From an uncultured Clostridia bacterium (lineage in GTDB: Bacteria; Bacillota; Clostridia; Saccharofermentanales; DTU023), in contig CAMJYM010000004.1 in assembly GCA_946220865.1 (NCBI GenBank), forward strand, positions 45,778 through 109,777: a DNA stretch of 64,000 nt. Reading direction: 5' to 3'. The position numbers were made by a program, and so were the translations under genes. The notes beneath the pieces were generated by a model. That model saw only the letters and a list, made by a program, of their open reading frames with translations. It made no database searches and was not told the DNA's origin. Below, piece by piece: positions 48,474-56,617 of the stretch. The first letter of the stretch is position 1, and every line of letters begins with the position of its first letter.

Positions 48474-50879
48474 TCAGTCGATAAGTTCAAAAATAAATTC
48501 GCCTTTGCGGCAGCCAATTTTGACACCCTTTTTCCTTTTAAGCTGGCCATCAAGCAGCATATCAGAGAGTTTCTCTTCAATTTCACGCCCGACGGTTTTG
48601 CGCAGCGGACGCGCGCCAAATTTTGGATCGTAGCCCTTTTCGACAAGCGCATCTTTTGCTGCTGCCGTGATTTCAAGCTTATAGCCCTGATGCTTCATGC
48701 TCTCTTTAACCTCAGCAAGAATCAGATCGACGATGCCACGCAGATTTTTCTGACTCAGATCTGAGAAGACAATGATCTCGTCGATACGGTTCAGGAATTC
48801 AGGACGGAAAATCTCTTTCAGCACCGTGTCTACCCTGCTCTTCATGGAGCGTTGAGGGTCAGTGCCAAAGCCCATGCCGTTTGCCTTCAGCGTTGTGCCG
48901 GCATTGGAGGTCATGATGATGACCGTGTTGGCAAAATTGACCACGCGTCCATGACTGTCCGTAAGTCGGCCGTCATCGAGGATCTGCAGCAACATGTTGT
49001 AGACATCCTTGTGAGCTTTCTCAATTTCATCGAGCAGAATCACGCTGTAAGGATGTCTGCGGATCTTTTCCGTCAGCTGGCCGCCGTCATCGTATCCGAC
49101 ATAGCCCGGAGGTGAGCCGATAAGTTTGCTGACCGTGTGACTTTCCATAAACTCAGACATATCTAAGCGCACGAGCTCATCCTCACTATCAAAGAGAGCT
49201 TCTGAGAGCGCTTTGGCAAGTTCCGTCTTGCCCACGCCTGTAGGTCCGACGAAGAGAAAAGAAACAGGCTTGTTCTTCTTACCAAACCCTGCGCGTTTTC
49301 TGCGTATTGCCTTGGCTAAAGCTGTGACCGCCTCTTCCTGACCGATCAATCTGCGGTGCAGACGCTGTTCCAGCTGCAGCAGCTTTTCGCCTTCACTCTC
49401 GGTAATATGCTTCACAGGGATGCCGGTCCACATTTCAACCACGTCAGCAATATTGTTTTCACTGATTTCCACCGGATGATTGCGCTGATTGAGCTCCTCT
49501 ATCTCAGAATTGAGGCGCAGTATCTGCGAGGTCAGCTTGGCCTTTTTCTCAAAGAATGCCGCGCGCCCGGCTTCATCACCGCCGCCTTCCATGCTGTCCT
49601 GGAGTTCGCTCATCTCATCTTCAAGTGCGAGTCGCTCATCCTCCTTCTTTTTCAGCTCTGTCAGCAAGGCGTTATCAAGATTGACACGGGAACCCGCTTC
49701 ATCCAGCAGGTCGATCGCCTTATCGGGAAGATAGCGTTCCTGAATATAGCGAGAGGAAAGCCGAACGGCTGCTTCAAGCGTTTTATCAGGGAATGAGACA
49801 TTGTGATGGGCTTCATAGTAAGGCTTGACGCCCTTGAGAATTTCCAGGCAGTCCTTTTCGTCCGGCTCCTCAACAATCACCTTTTGAAAGCGACGTTCCA
49901 GTGCAGAGTCCTTTTCGATAAAGCGACGGTACTCATCCAGTGTAGTGCAGCCGATGACACAGATTTCTCCCTGTGCCAGGGCAGGTTTAAGGATATTGGC
50001 CGCATTCATGGCGCCCTCTGCATCACCAGCCCCCATGATATTATGCAGTTCGTCAATGACCAGAATCACATTTCCTGCTGATCGCGCATCATCGACGACA
50101 CCCTTCATGCGGGATTCGAACTGACCTCGAAACTGCGTCCCCGCCACCATGCTGGTCATATCCAATTGATATATCTCGCGATCAAGAAGCTTGGCCGGGA
50201 CCTGACCATGGACAATACGGACCGCCAGGCCTTGCGCCAGAGCAGTCTTACCTACGCCTGGCTCACCCAGTAAGGCAGGATTATTTTTATTGCGCCGATT
50301 GAGAATCTGCACCATACGGTTCAATTCTTTTTCACGCCCGATAATGCGGTCAATTTTTCCTTCCCGGGCAAGATCTGTAAGATTCGTCCCAAACTGATCC
50401 AGATATTTTTTTCGCCGTTCACGCTGGCGGCGATTCTTGCGCTGTTCAGTTGCATTTGGGGAGGATTCACGATCTGCTGACATCCCCATGTTGGCATTCA
50501 TCAGCTCAGAAAGTTGAGAGGGCTCGCGCGTTGATCCCAGTATGGCATCACGGGAACGATTTCCCTCAGCACTGCCGTCGCCCTGAGATTTTAAAGCTTC
50601 CATAGCCTGACCGAGGTCAAAGTCAGAATTCATCAGCGCTTCCAGAAATTGTCCGGGAGCCTGGCCCTGCATCTGATTCATGACCTCATTGATGCGCGAC
50701 TGAATTTCGTCGACATTATCGCGATTCACGCCGGAGCGGGCAAAAACTTCTTCCAGGCCGGCAATATTTTTATCCATCGCGCATTTCAGGCATATACCCT
50801 CTGAAATGCGGCGATTTTCTTCAATACGAGTCAAGATGATGACGGCTTCATTTTCGTGACAGATTTGACATTTAGGCAT
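48474..50879 (-). CDS. ClpE-like Clp protease ATPase subunit
   Basis: 801 aa. The N-terminus is a four-cysteine zinc finger (C4, C7, C30, C33) as in ClpE, with no Clp-N repeats. A disordered linker (about 95-165) leads to AAA-1 (GEPGVGKTALAQG, VIDELHNIMGAG), a coiled-coil middle domain (EEIEELNQRN), AAA-2 (GPTGVGKTELAKA, ILLDEIEKAH) and a C-terminal D2-small domain (KFGARPLRKTVGREIEEKL). It unfolds proteins for ClpP. In relatives it is under CtsR control; I see no clear CtsR box here. Confidence 0.9.
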   Translation of the reverse strand: MPKCQICHENEAVIILTRIEENRRISEGICLKCAMDKNIAGLEEVFARSGVNRDNVDEIQSRINEVMNQMQGQAPGQFLEALMNSDFDLGQAMEALKSQGDGSAEGNRSRDAILGSTREPSQLSELMNANMGMSADRESSPNATEQRKNRRQRERRKKYLDQFGTNLTDLAREGKIDRIIGREKELNRMVQILNRRNKNNPALLGEPGVGKTALAQGLAVRIVHGQVPAKLLDREIYQLDMTSMVAGTQFRGQFESRMKGVVDDARSAGNVILVIDELHNIMGAGDAEGAMNAANILKPALAQGEICVIGCTTLDEYRRFIEKDSALERRFQKVIVEEPDEKDCLEILKGVKPYYEAHHNVSFPDKTLEAAVRLSSRYIQERYLPDKAIDLLDEAGSRVNLDNALLTELKKKEDERLALEDEMSELQDSMEGGGDEAGRAAFFEKKAKLTSQILRLNSEIEELNQRNHPVEISENNIADVVEMWTGIPVKHITESEGEKLLQLEQRLHRRLIGQEEAVTALAKAIRRKRAGFGKKNKPVSFLFVGPTGVGKTELAKALSEALFDSEDELVRLDMSEFMESHTVSKLIGSPPGYVGYDDGGQLTEKIRRHPYSVILLDEIEKAHKDVYNMLLQILDDGRLTDSHGRVVNFANTVIIMTSNAGTTLKANGMGFGTDPQRSMKSRVDTVLKEIFRPEFLNRIDEIIVFSDLSQKNLRGIVDLILAEVKESMKHQGYKLEITAAAKDALVEKGYDPKFGARPLRKTVGREIEEKLSDMLLDGQLKRKKGVKIGCRKGEFIFELID

Positions 50880-50884
50880 TGATC

Positions 50885-53779
50885 TTATCCTTTAATATTT
50901 AATTCCTGCCGCACTAATACGTCTTTCAGATAACGGCCGGTATACGATTCTTTGTCTTCAGCCACCTCTTCAGGAGTGCCGCAGCACACTACGGTACCTC
51001 CGCCGTCTCCTCCTTCAGGTCCAAGATCAATGACATAATCTGCGGTTTTTATGACATCAAGATTATGTTCGATCACGAGGACAGTATTTCCATTTTCCGT
51101 CAGGCGCTGCAGGATGTCAATTAAACTCGCGACATCGTCTGCATGGAGTCCTGTGGTGGGTTCATCCAAAATATAAAAGGTGCGTCCAGTCTGCCGACGT
51201 GAGAGTTCCGACGCCAGTTTGATGCGCTGGGCCTCTCCCCCGGAAAGCTGAGTCGAAGGTTGCCCAAGACGGATATAACCGAGGCCGACATCGCGCAAAG
51301 TCTCCAGTTTCCGCCGGATGGCCGGAATGGTTGAGAAGAAGTCCAGAGCCTCTTCCACCGTCATATTGAGCACATCAGAAATGTTCTTATCCTTGTAACA
51401 GACCTCCAGCGTTTCTCTTTTATAACGACGGCCATGGCAGACTTCACATTCCACATAGACATCGGGAAGAAAGTGCATTTCAATACACTTCACCCCATCG
51501 CCTTTACAGGCTTCACAACGTCCGCCTTTAACATTAAAAGAAAAGCGACCGGGTTTGTAACCACGAGCCCTGGCTTCACGCGTCTCACTGAACAGCATGC
51601 GAATATCATCAAAGACCCCGGTATAAGTCGCCGGATTGCTACGTGGCGTACGCCCAATAGGCGACTGGTCAATGGCAATCACTTTATCAAGAAATTCCAA
51701 ACCTTCTGCTGAATCAAAATTGTCATAAACTCTGTGGGCTCCATTTAAATCGCCCTCCAGCTTTTTTCGAATAATGCCATTCACCAGTGAACTTTTGCCA
51801 GATCCGGAAACGCCCGTAATGCAGTTAAACACGCCAAGAGGGAGAGCTACATCTATATTTTTCAGATTATTCTGGCGGCAGCCATAAAAGCGCAGCCATT
51901 CCTTACCGGGGATGCGCCTCGTGTCGGGCACACGAATTCCCATTTTTCCCAAGAGATACTGGCCGGTGATGGAGCGGGCATTTTGCATGAGCTCTTCCAC
52001 AGTTCCTGCTGCAACAAGTTCACCTCCGTATTCCCCTGCACCCGGACCAATATCAAGAATATAATCCGCAGCGCGAATCGTTTCCTCATCGTGCTCAACC
52101 ACCAGAACGGTGTTGCCCAGATCCCGTAAATGCTTCAGGGTATTCAGGAGGCGTTGATTATCTCTCTGGTGAAGCCCGATAGAAGGTTCGTCAAGGATAT
52201 ATATAACCCCCATCAGACCTGAGCCAATTTGTGTGGCCAGGCGGATGCGCTGGGCTTCTCCCCCGGAAAGCGTGGAGGCCGAACGTGACAAGGTCAGATA
52301 ATCCAGACCGACATCAATCAGAAAGCTCAGCCGTTTGCCGAGCTCCGTCATAATGGGTCGCACAATTTTTTCCTGATAGGTCGTCCAGCTCTGAGCCTGC
52401 AAAAAATCCAGACATGAACGGATGGGCCGCGAACAGAGCTGATAGATATTCTCACCACCTACGGTGACAGCTAGCGCTTCAGGCTTCAGGCGAGCGCCTC
52501 CGCAGCTCGAACATTTTCTGCTTGAGAGGTATCTCTGGTAAAGGAGCTTCATATCGTCGGAACTTGTCTCGTAATAGCGTTTATTCATGGAGGGAACCAC
52601 GCCCATCCATGCGCTGTAATAAGGCTCGCTCCGTGCATAGGGAGAGTTGCTCGTATCAATTTTCAAACGCTCCCCGTGATTGCCAAAGAGTATAAGTTCG
52701 CGTACTTTAGAAGGCAGCTTCTTCCAGGGTGTTTTCAAAGAAAAGTCATAGCGGGATGCCAAAGCTTCGACAAAGCAGCGCGCCCAGCTCTTGCGATCCG
52801 CAAAATTCCAGCCCACAGCCTGTATGGCCCCGTCATCGAGAGAAAGATCTTTATCGAAGATCACCAGTTCAGGGTCAATTTCCGTAAGTTCTCCCAAACC
52901 TCCACATTCGGGACAGGCCCCATAAGGATTATTAAAGGAAAAAAGCTGTGGACTCACATCCGCAATTGAAATACCACAGTCACTGCAGGCAAAATTCTGC
53001 GAATAAAGTTCTTCGCGCTCCCAGCTTTCTCCCTCTTCATTGCTTCCGGAAAAAAGGACCTGTACCAGACCATCCGCCAGGTGAAGTGATGTTTCGAGAG
53101 AATCCAGCAGGCGTGCACGAACGGAATCACGGCGAATCAGTCGGTCAACCACAACCTCAATCGTATGCTTTTTCTTCTTATCGAGGCGAAAATCGTCAGG
53201 CAGCTCCTCAAGTTCAACAATTTCCCCGTCAATGCGGGCACGGGCAAAGCCCTCCTTGCGTAATCGTTGCAGGTCCCGACCGTATTCGCCTTTGCGGCTG
53301 CGAACGACAGGCGCCATCAGCGTCATGCGCGTACCCTCAGGCATGGACATGATCTTCTCAGACATCTGGTCCACCGTTTGCTGCTCAATAAGCTTGCCAC
53401 AGCGCGGACAATGCACCTCACCAGCTCTGGCAAAGAGCAAACGAAGGTAATCGTAGATTTCAGTCACAGTGCCTACCGTCGAGCGCGGGTTGTGTCCCGT
53501 CGTTTTCTGATCAATGGCAATGGCCGGTGACAAACCGCTGATGCTATCGACATCCGGCTTCTGCATCTGACCCAGGAAAAGACGGGCATAGGAGGACAGT
53601 GACTCAACATAGCGACGCTGCCCTTCCGCATAAAGGGTATCGAAAGCCAGGGTTGATTTTCCAGAACCCGAAAGGCCTGTGATTACAACAAGTTTATTGC
53701 GTGGAATATCCACATTGATATTTTTCAGGTTATGCTCGCGGGCTCCCCTGACTTGAATTGTATTCTGTATTTCCGTCAT
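50885..53779 (-). CDS. uvrA: UvrABC excinuclease subunit A
   Basis: 964 aa: first Walker [13 protein letters not shown], zinc finger CSDCG ... CPEC, second Walker [15 protein letters not shown], second zinc module [11 protein letters not shown] ... CEVCHGRRY, two signature loops ([14 protein letters not shown] and [15 protein letters not shown]) and both Walker B sites ([20 protein letters not shown]). Damage recognition in nucleotide excision repair. It has its own promoter and lies after the tRNA terminator; I see no LexA/Cheo box. Confidence 0.97.
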   Translation of the reverse strand: MTEIQNTIQVRGAREHNLKNINVDIPRNKLVVITGLSGSGKSTLAFDTLYAEGQRRYVESLSSYARLFLGQMQKPDVDSISGLSPAIAIDQKTTGHNPRSTVGTVTEIYDYLRLLFARAGEVHCPRCGKLIEQQTVDQMSEKIMSMPEGTRMTLMAPVVRSRKGEYGRDLQRLRKEGFARARIDGEIVELEELPDDFRLDKKKKHTIEVVVDRLIRRDSVRARLLDSLETSLHLADGLVQVLFSGSNEEGESWEREELYSQNFACSDCGISIADVSPQLFSFNNPYGACPECGGLGELTEIDPELVIFDKDLSLDDGAIQAVGWNFADRKSWARCFVEALASRYDFSLKTPWKKLPSKVRELILFGNHGERLKIDTSNSPYARSEPYYSAWMGVVPSMNKRYYETSSDDMKLLYQRYLSSRKCSSCGGARLKPEALAVTVGGENIYQLCSRPIRSCLDFLQAQSWTTYQEKIVRPIMTELGKRLSFLIDVGLDYLTLSRSASTLSGGEAQRIRLATQIGSGLMGVIYILDEPSIGLHQRDNQRLLNTLKHLRDLGNTVLVVEHDEETIRAADYILDIGPGAGEYGGELVAAGTVEELMQNARSITGQYLLGKMGIRVPDTRRIPGKEWLRFYGCRQNNLKNIDVALPLGVFNCITGVSGSGKSSLVNGIIRKKLEGDLNGAHRVYDNFDSAEGLEFLDKVIAIDQSPIGRTPRSNPATYTGVFDDIRMLFSETREARARGYKPGRFSFNVKGGRCEACKGDGVKCIEMHFLPDVYVECEVCHGRRYKRETLEVCYKDKNISDVLNMTVEEALDFFSTIPAIRRKLETLRDVGLGYIRLGQPSTQLSGGEAQRIKLASELSRRQTGRTFYILDEPTTGLHADDVASLIDILQRLTENGNTVLVIEHNLDVIKTADYVIDLGPEGGDGGGTVVCCGTPEEVAEDKESYTGRYLKDVLVRQELNIKG

Positions 53780-53860
53780 TCACGATCACTCTCTGCATAT
53801 TGATCTTATGAAAAGCAGGCAAGGTCTTTAGGACTTGTCTGCCTACTGAGCTTAGCTCCC

Positions 53861-53889
53861 ATTTTGTCACAGGACCACTTTAAAGTCAA
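53861..53889 (-). promoter_or_regulatory. Promoter of uvrA
   Basis: Minus strand: TTGACT (53889-53884), 17-base spacer, CAAAAT (53866-53861). A second TTGACT occurs ten bases further upstream (53899-53894). Confidence 0.5.
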
Positions 53890-53916
53890 TTAAAGTCAAA
53901 CAAGCTTTGTGGATAT

Positions 53917-53944
53917 GAAAAAGCCCCGCAAAATATTGCGGGGC
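53917..53944 (-). terminator. Intrinsic terminator after tRNA-Glu
   Basis: On the minus strand TGCGGGGC pairs with its complement GCCCCGCA across a six-base loop, followed by TTTTTC. It separates the tRNA from uvrA. Confidence 0.9.
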
Positions 53945-53948
53945 GATG

Positions 53949-54024
53949 TGGTGACCCTAAGGGGAATCGAACCCCTGATTCCGCCGTGAGAGGGCGGCGT
54001 CTTAGACCGCTTGACCATAGGGCC
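53949..54024 (-). tRNA. tRNA-Glu (anticodon CUC)
   Basis: 76 nt with the 3' CCA encoded. The 7-bp acceptor stem (GGCCCTA/TAGGGTC) has a G-T at the second pair; the anticodon stem CCGCC/GGCGG holds the loop CTCTCAC, so the anticodon is CUC, reading GAG; the T stem and TTCGATT loop are normal. The common Glu tRNA is UUC, so this is probably a second isoacceptor. A promoter is immediately upstream. Confidence 0.93.
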
Positions 54025-54031
54025 GTTGGTG

Positions 54032-54061
54032 ATTATAGCACGCTATTTTCACTTTTGTAAA
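54032..54061 (-). promoter_or_regulatory. Promoter of tRNA-Glu
   Basis: Minus strand: TTTACA (54061-54056), 18-base spacer, TATAAT (54037-54032). The -10 box ends only 8 bases before the mature tRNA, so the 5' leader is very short. Confidence 0.75.
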
Positions 54062-54107
54062 GTGTTGCTTAGCAGTTCAGAGCGAAGGTGGCAACAATGA
54101 CAAGTCT

Positions 54108-55064
54108 TCAGAGACCATGGCCAGGATCAACGAACTCACCCAGAAAGCCATGCGCTGCCGAAAGGCCCCAAGAAAGAATGGCTGCAGCAGCAGCCAGGTT
54201 TAGACTTTCCGCTTCTCCTTGCATTTCTATAGAAATAAGGCAATCGCAGAGAGCTTTGGCCTCTTCGCTGACGCCATGCGCTTCATTGCCAAGCAGAAGA
54301 GCAAAGCCGCAATCGTAGAATTTCTTCCGATCTTCAGCCTGTGAACAAGTCAAAAAATTTGACAAAGGGGTTCCGCCCATGTCCGCGGTATAAAGGCGCA
54401 ACCCCTGGAGAAGTTTTTTTACAAGGGTCAGATTTTCCGCTTCGTAGAGCTTCAGGAAAAGCGCCGAACCCATGGAGGCGCGCAAGGTTTTGGCGTTATA
54501 GGGCGAGACATGTTCTCCAAGAAAAATGAGGCCATCAAAGCCAAGGGCTTCAACGGTGCGAATAATGGTTCCCAGATTTCCCGGATCAGCAATTCTTTCC
54601 AGCAGAACAAGTCTTGAAGAGGCCGGAAACTGTGCGGGCAAAGGTGAATAAGCCGGGTGATGAAAAACGGCCAGAACCCCCTGGCTGTTTTCTGTACGAG
54701 CAAGCGAATCAAAAAGCGACGATTCGACCAGGCGAACCCGTTCACGCCAGTCAGCAGCCTGAACTTTGGCCTCCGGCAGCACAGAGGCTTCAGCGCAGCT
54801 TGTTTCAGGAAGATTAACAGGAACTTTGACACTGGCTTCTTCAAGTGAAGGCCGCAGTCTTTCCAGGCCATTTTTCCCTCTCGCGTCGTCGGCAATAAAA
54901 AGCCATTCCGGCAGACCGGCAAGCAGGGCTGTCTCAACCAGACGCAGCCCTTCAAGAATCATGACTTGCTCTTTTTTGGCTTTTTGTTCCTGAAAGAGAC
55001 TGAATGTTCGACGGACGAGTTCATTCTTCCGTGAGCTTATTTTCTCAAATGATTCTGCAAACAT
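54108..55064 (-). CDS. SpoU/TrmH-family RNA 2'-O-methyltransferase
   Basis: 318 aa. A variable N-terminal substrate domain is followed by the knotted SPOUT core: RIADPGNLGTIIRTVEALGF (motif 1), LLLGNEAHGVSEEAK (motif 2) and SIEMQGEAESLNLAAAAAI (motif 3). Likely methylates 23S rRNA or tRNA; the target cannot be told. An N-terminal stretch rich in Lys and Glu fits an RNA-binding L30e-like domain. The ATG has AGGAAAAG upstream. It lies after rplT with a terminator between them. Confidence 0.9.
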   Translation of the reverse strand: MFAESFEKISSRKNELVRRTFSLFQEQKAKKEQVMILEGLRLVETALLAGLPEWLFIADDARGKNGLERLRPSLEEASVKVPVNLPETSCAEASVLPEAKVQAADWRERVRLVESSLFDSLARTENSQGVLAVFHHPAYSPLPAQFPASSRLVLLERIADPGNLGTIIRTVEALGFDGLIFLGEHVSPYNAKTLRASMGSALFLKLYEAENLTLVKKLLQGLRLYTADMGGTPLSNFLTCSQAEDRKKFYDCGFALLLGNEAHGVSEEAKALCDCLISIEMQGEAESLNLAAAAAILSWGLSAAHGFLGEFVDPGHGL

Positions 55065-55094
55065 GACTTTTCCTGCCTGATAGACTTCAGGCCA

Positions 55095-55120
55095 AACAAA
55101 AAAGCGGGCCGAAGCCCGCT
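55095..55120 (-). terminator. Intrinsic terminator of infC-rpmI-rplT
   Basis: On the minus strand AGCGGGC-TTCG-GCCCGCT is followed by TTTTTTG. It lies 12 bases after the rplT stop. Confidence 0.92.
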
Positions 55121-55131
55121 TAAATCAGCTA

Positions 55132-55485
55132 TTAAAGAGCCGCCTTGGCTTTTTCGACTAAGTTCGCAAAGGAAGCTTTGTCGTTGACAGCCAGATCAGC
55201 CAGCACCTTGCGGTCAAGGGCGATGTCCGCTTTCTTAAGGCCGTTCATGAAACGGCTGTAAGAAAGGCCATTGGCACGGGACCCGGCATTGATACGGGCA
55301 ATCCAGAGTTTACGAAAATCTCTCTTTTTTCTGCGACGATCACGATAGGCGTAAACGCCGGACTTCATAACGGCCTGATTGGCCACCTTAAACAATTTAC
55401 TTTTGCGACCAAAATAGCCCTTAGCCTGTTTCAGCACCCTTTTATGGCGGCGTCTGGTGGTCACTCCACGTTTAATTCTTGCCAT
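55132..55485 (-). CDS. rplT: 50S ribosomal protein L20
   Basis: 117 aa, basic, with the standard opening [20 protein letters not shown] (shown up to 20 residues) and the tail domain [28 protein letters not shown]. In Bacillus-type operons L20 binds the infC leader and turns the operon off; the leader terminator seen here at 56427-56450 fits. It is 20 nt after rpmI. Confidence 0.97.
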   Translation of the reverse strand: MARIKRGVTTRRRHKRVLKQAKGYFGRKSKLFKVANQAVMKSGVYAYRDRRRKKRDFRKLWIARINAGSRANGLSYSRFMNGLKKADIALDRKVLADLAVNDKASFANLVEKAKAAL

Positions 55486-55505
55486 GATTGTTTCCTCCCC
55501 TCAAC

Positions 55506-55703
55506 CTATTTGTACGGAATCAGCTGACGTACTTTTTTGACGTTGGCCGGGCTGAGTTCCACAATCTTGCGCAAATTTCTTTTACGCTTGCTCGTCTTTT
55601 TGGTCAAAATGTGCTTCTTGAACGCTTGTGCGCGTCTGATTTTTCCGCTGCCACTCACTTTGTATCTCTTCTTGGAAGAGCTGTGGGTTTTCATCTTAGG
55701 CAT
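55506..55703 (-). CDS. rpmI: 50S ribosomal protein L35
   Basis: 65 aa, highly basic, opening [21 protein letters not shown] (first 20 suffice) and with [19 protein letters not shown]. Small large-subunit protein, always between infC and rplT. Ribosome site AAGGAGG precedes the ATG. Confidence 0.96.
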   Translation of the reverse strand: MPKMKTHSSSKKRYKVSGSGKIRRAQAFKKHILTKKTSKRKRNLRKIVELSPANVKKVRQLIPYK

Positions 55704-55774
55704 AAAAATATGGCCTCCTTCTGCTTGCTCTTATCACTTAGAATACGGAATAAAACCTTTGTCCTGATCCGTTC

Positions 55775-56401
55775 TCAGCCTTCATGTTCGCCTGAGTCAG
55801 GGGCTTGCGCCTTTCCCTCAGTCGTATCATTACTTTTGCTCTCTGCTGCTTTTGCCCGCTCTTTCTTTTCTTTGCTGCTGAGCGGTGCAAGGTACATGAC
55901 CATGTTGCGGCCCTCCATAATGGGCTGGCGATCGATGCTGCCCAGCTCACTACAGGCCTCGGCAAAATTTTTCATCACGGCATAGCCCTGATTCTGATAA
56001 CTCATTTCACGTCCGCGAAAACGAATCACCACTTTTACTCTGTCTTCATTGCCGAGAAAACGCAGGGCATTTCTGACCTTGACGTTAGTATCATGCTCCT
56101 CGGTTGTGAGTTTAATCTGAACTTCTTTAACCTCAGTGCTCTTTTGTTTCTTCTTGGCTTCCCGCTCGCGCTTGGATTGTTCAAAGGCAAACTTTCCATA
56201 ATCCATAATACGCGCCACCGGATTGTCCGGGTTGGGAGAAATGAGGACGAGATCCAGGCCACTCTCATAAGCCAGATCCAGGGCCTCATTAAGTGGAACA
56301 AGCCCCCGCATCTGTCCCTCTGCGTCGATCAGTCGAAGTTCGCGGAAACGTATCTCATCGTTGATCCTGACCTGGTTCTTCTTGGTTTTTGGGTTAGCTA
56401 T
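55775..56401 (-). CDS. infC: Translation initiation factor IF-3, probably starting at AUA
   Basis: 208 aa with the normal N domain (QVRINDEIRFRELRLID), linker and C domain (DRVKVVIRFRGREMSYQNQGY). An ATG at 56407 is only one base after GGAGG and hence badly placed, whereas the ATA two codons later (56401) has an ideal 7-base spacing. Rare AUU/AUC/AUA starts are a known feature of infC, since IF-3 discriminates against them and so limits its own synthesis. A 30-residue acidic tail (after KKERAKAAESKSND) is longer than usual. Confidence 0.93.
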   Translation of the reverse strand: MANPKTKKNQVRINDEIRFRELRLIDAEGQMRGLVPLNEALDLAYESGLDLVLISPNPDNPVARIMDYGKFAFEQSKREREAKKKQKSTEVKEVQIKLTTEEHDTNVKVRNALRFLGNEDRVKVVIRFRGREMSYQNQGYAVMKNFAEACSELGSIDRQPIMEGRNMVMYLAPLSSKEKKERAKAAESKSNDTTEGKAQAPDSGEHEG

Positions 56402-56426
56402 GGTCATGCCTCCTTGTTTTCTCGCA

Positions 56427-56450
56427 TTAAAAAAGCGGATTGACTCCGCT
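56427..56450 (-). terminator. Leader terminator before infC (L20-leader-type attenuator)
   Basis: On the minus strand AGCGGA-GTCAA-TCCGCT is followed by TTTTTTAA, only about 14 bases before the infC ribosome site. A premature terminator here is characteristic of the L20-controlled leader of Bacillus-type infC operons. An alternative antiterminator must involve the upstream leader (56451-56531), which contains several complementary patches I did not fold fully. Confidence 0.8.
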
Positions 56451-56538
56451 CTTCAACAGATAAGGCAACGCCTCTACGCTGAAACCTTTTCGCCGTAAGC
56501 TCAAGGTGAGATCGGAATCTACTTTTTGTTCGCACCAC

Positions 56539-56567
56539 ATTATCGACGTTTGTTCCATCGATGTCAA
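56539..56567 (-). promoter_or_regulatory. Promoter of infC-rpmI-rplT
   Basis: Minus strand: TTGACA (56567-56562), 17-base spacer, GATAAT (56544-56539). Transcription would start near 56532, giving a leader of about 125 nt. Confidence 0.8.
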
Positions 56568-56586
56568 GTCTTTTAACAATTTCTTT

Positions 56587-56612
56587 AAAGACCGGCCAGA
56601 AGGCCGGTCAGT
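56587..56612 (-). terminator. Terminator of the P-type ATPase gene
   Basis: GACCGGCC-TTCT-GGCCGGTC on the minus strand directly after the stop, followed by CTTTAAAG; a strong stem with a short T-run. Confidence 0.65.
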
Positions 56613-56617
56613 AAGTC

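Noticed and set aside
53949..54024. tRNA-Glu as the attachment site of a genomic island.
   Set aside because: The tRNA is far from the accessory block, both flanks are core genes, and no integrase or repeat of its 3' end is present.
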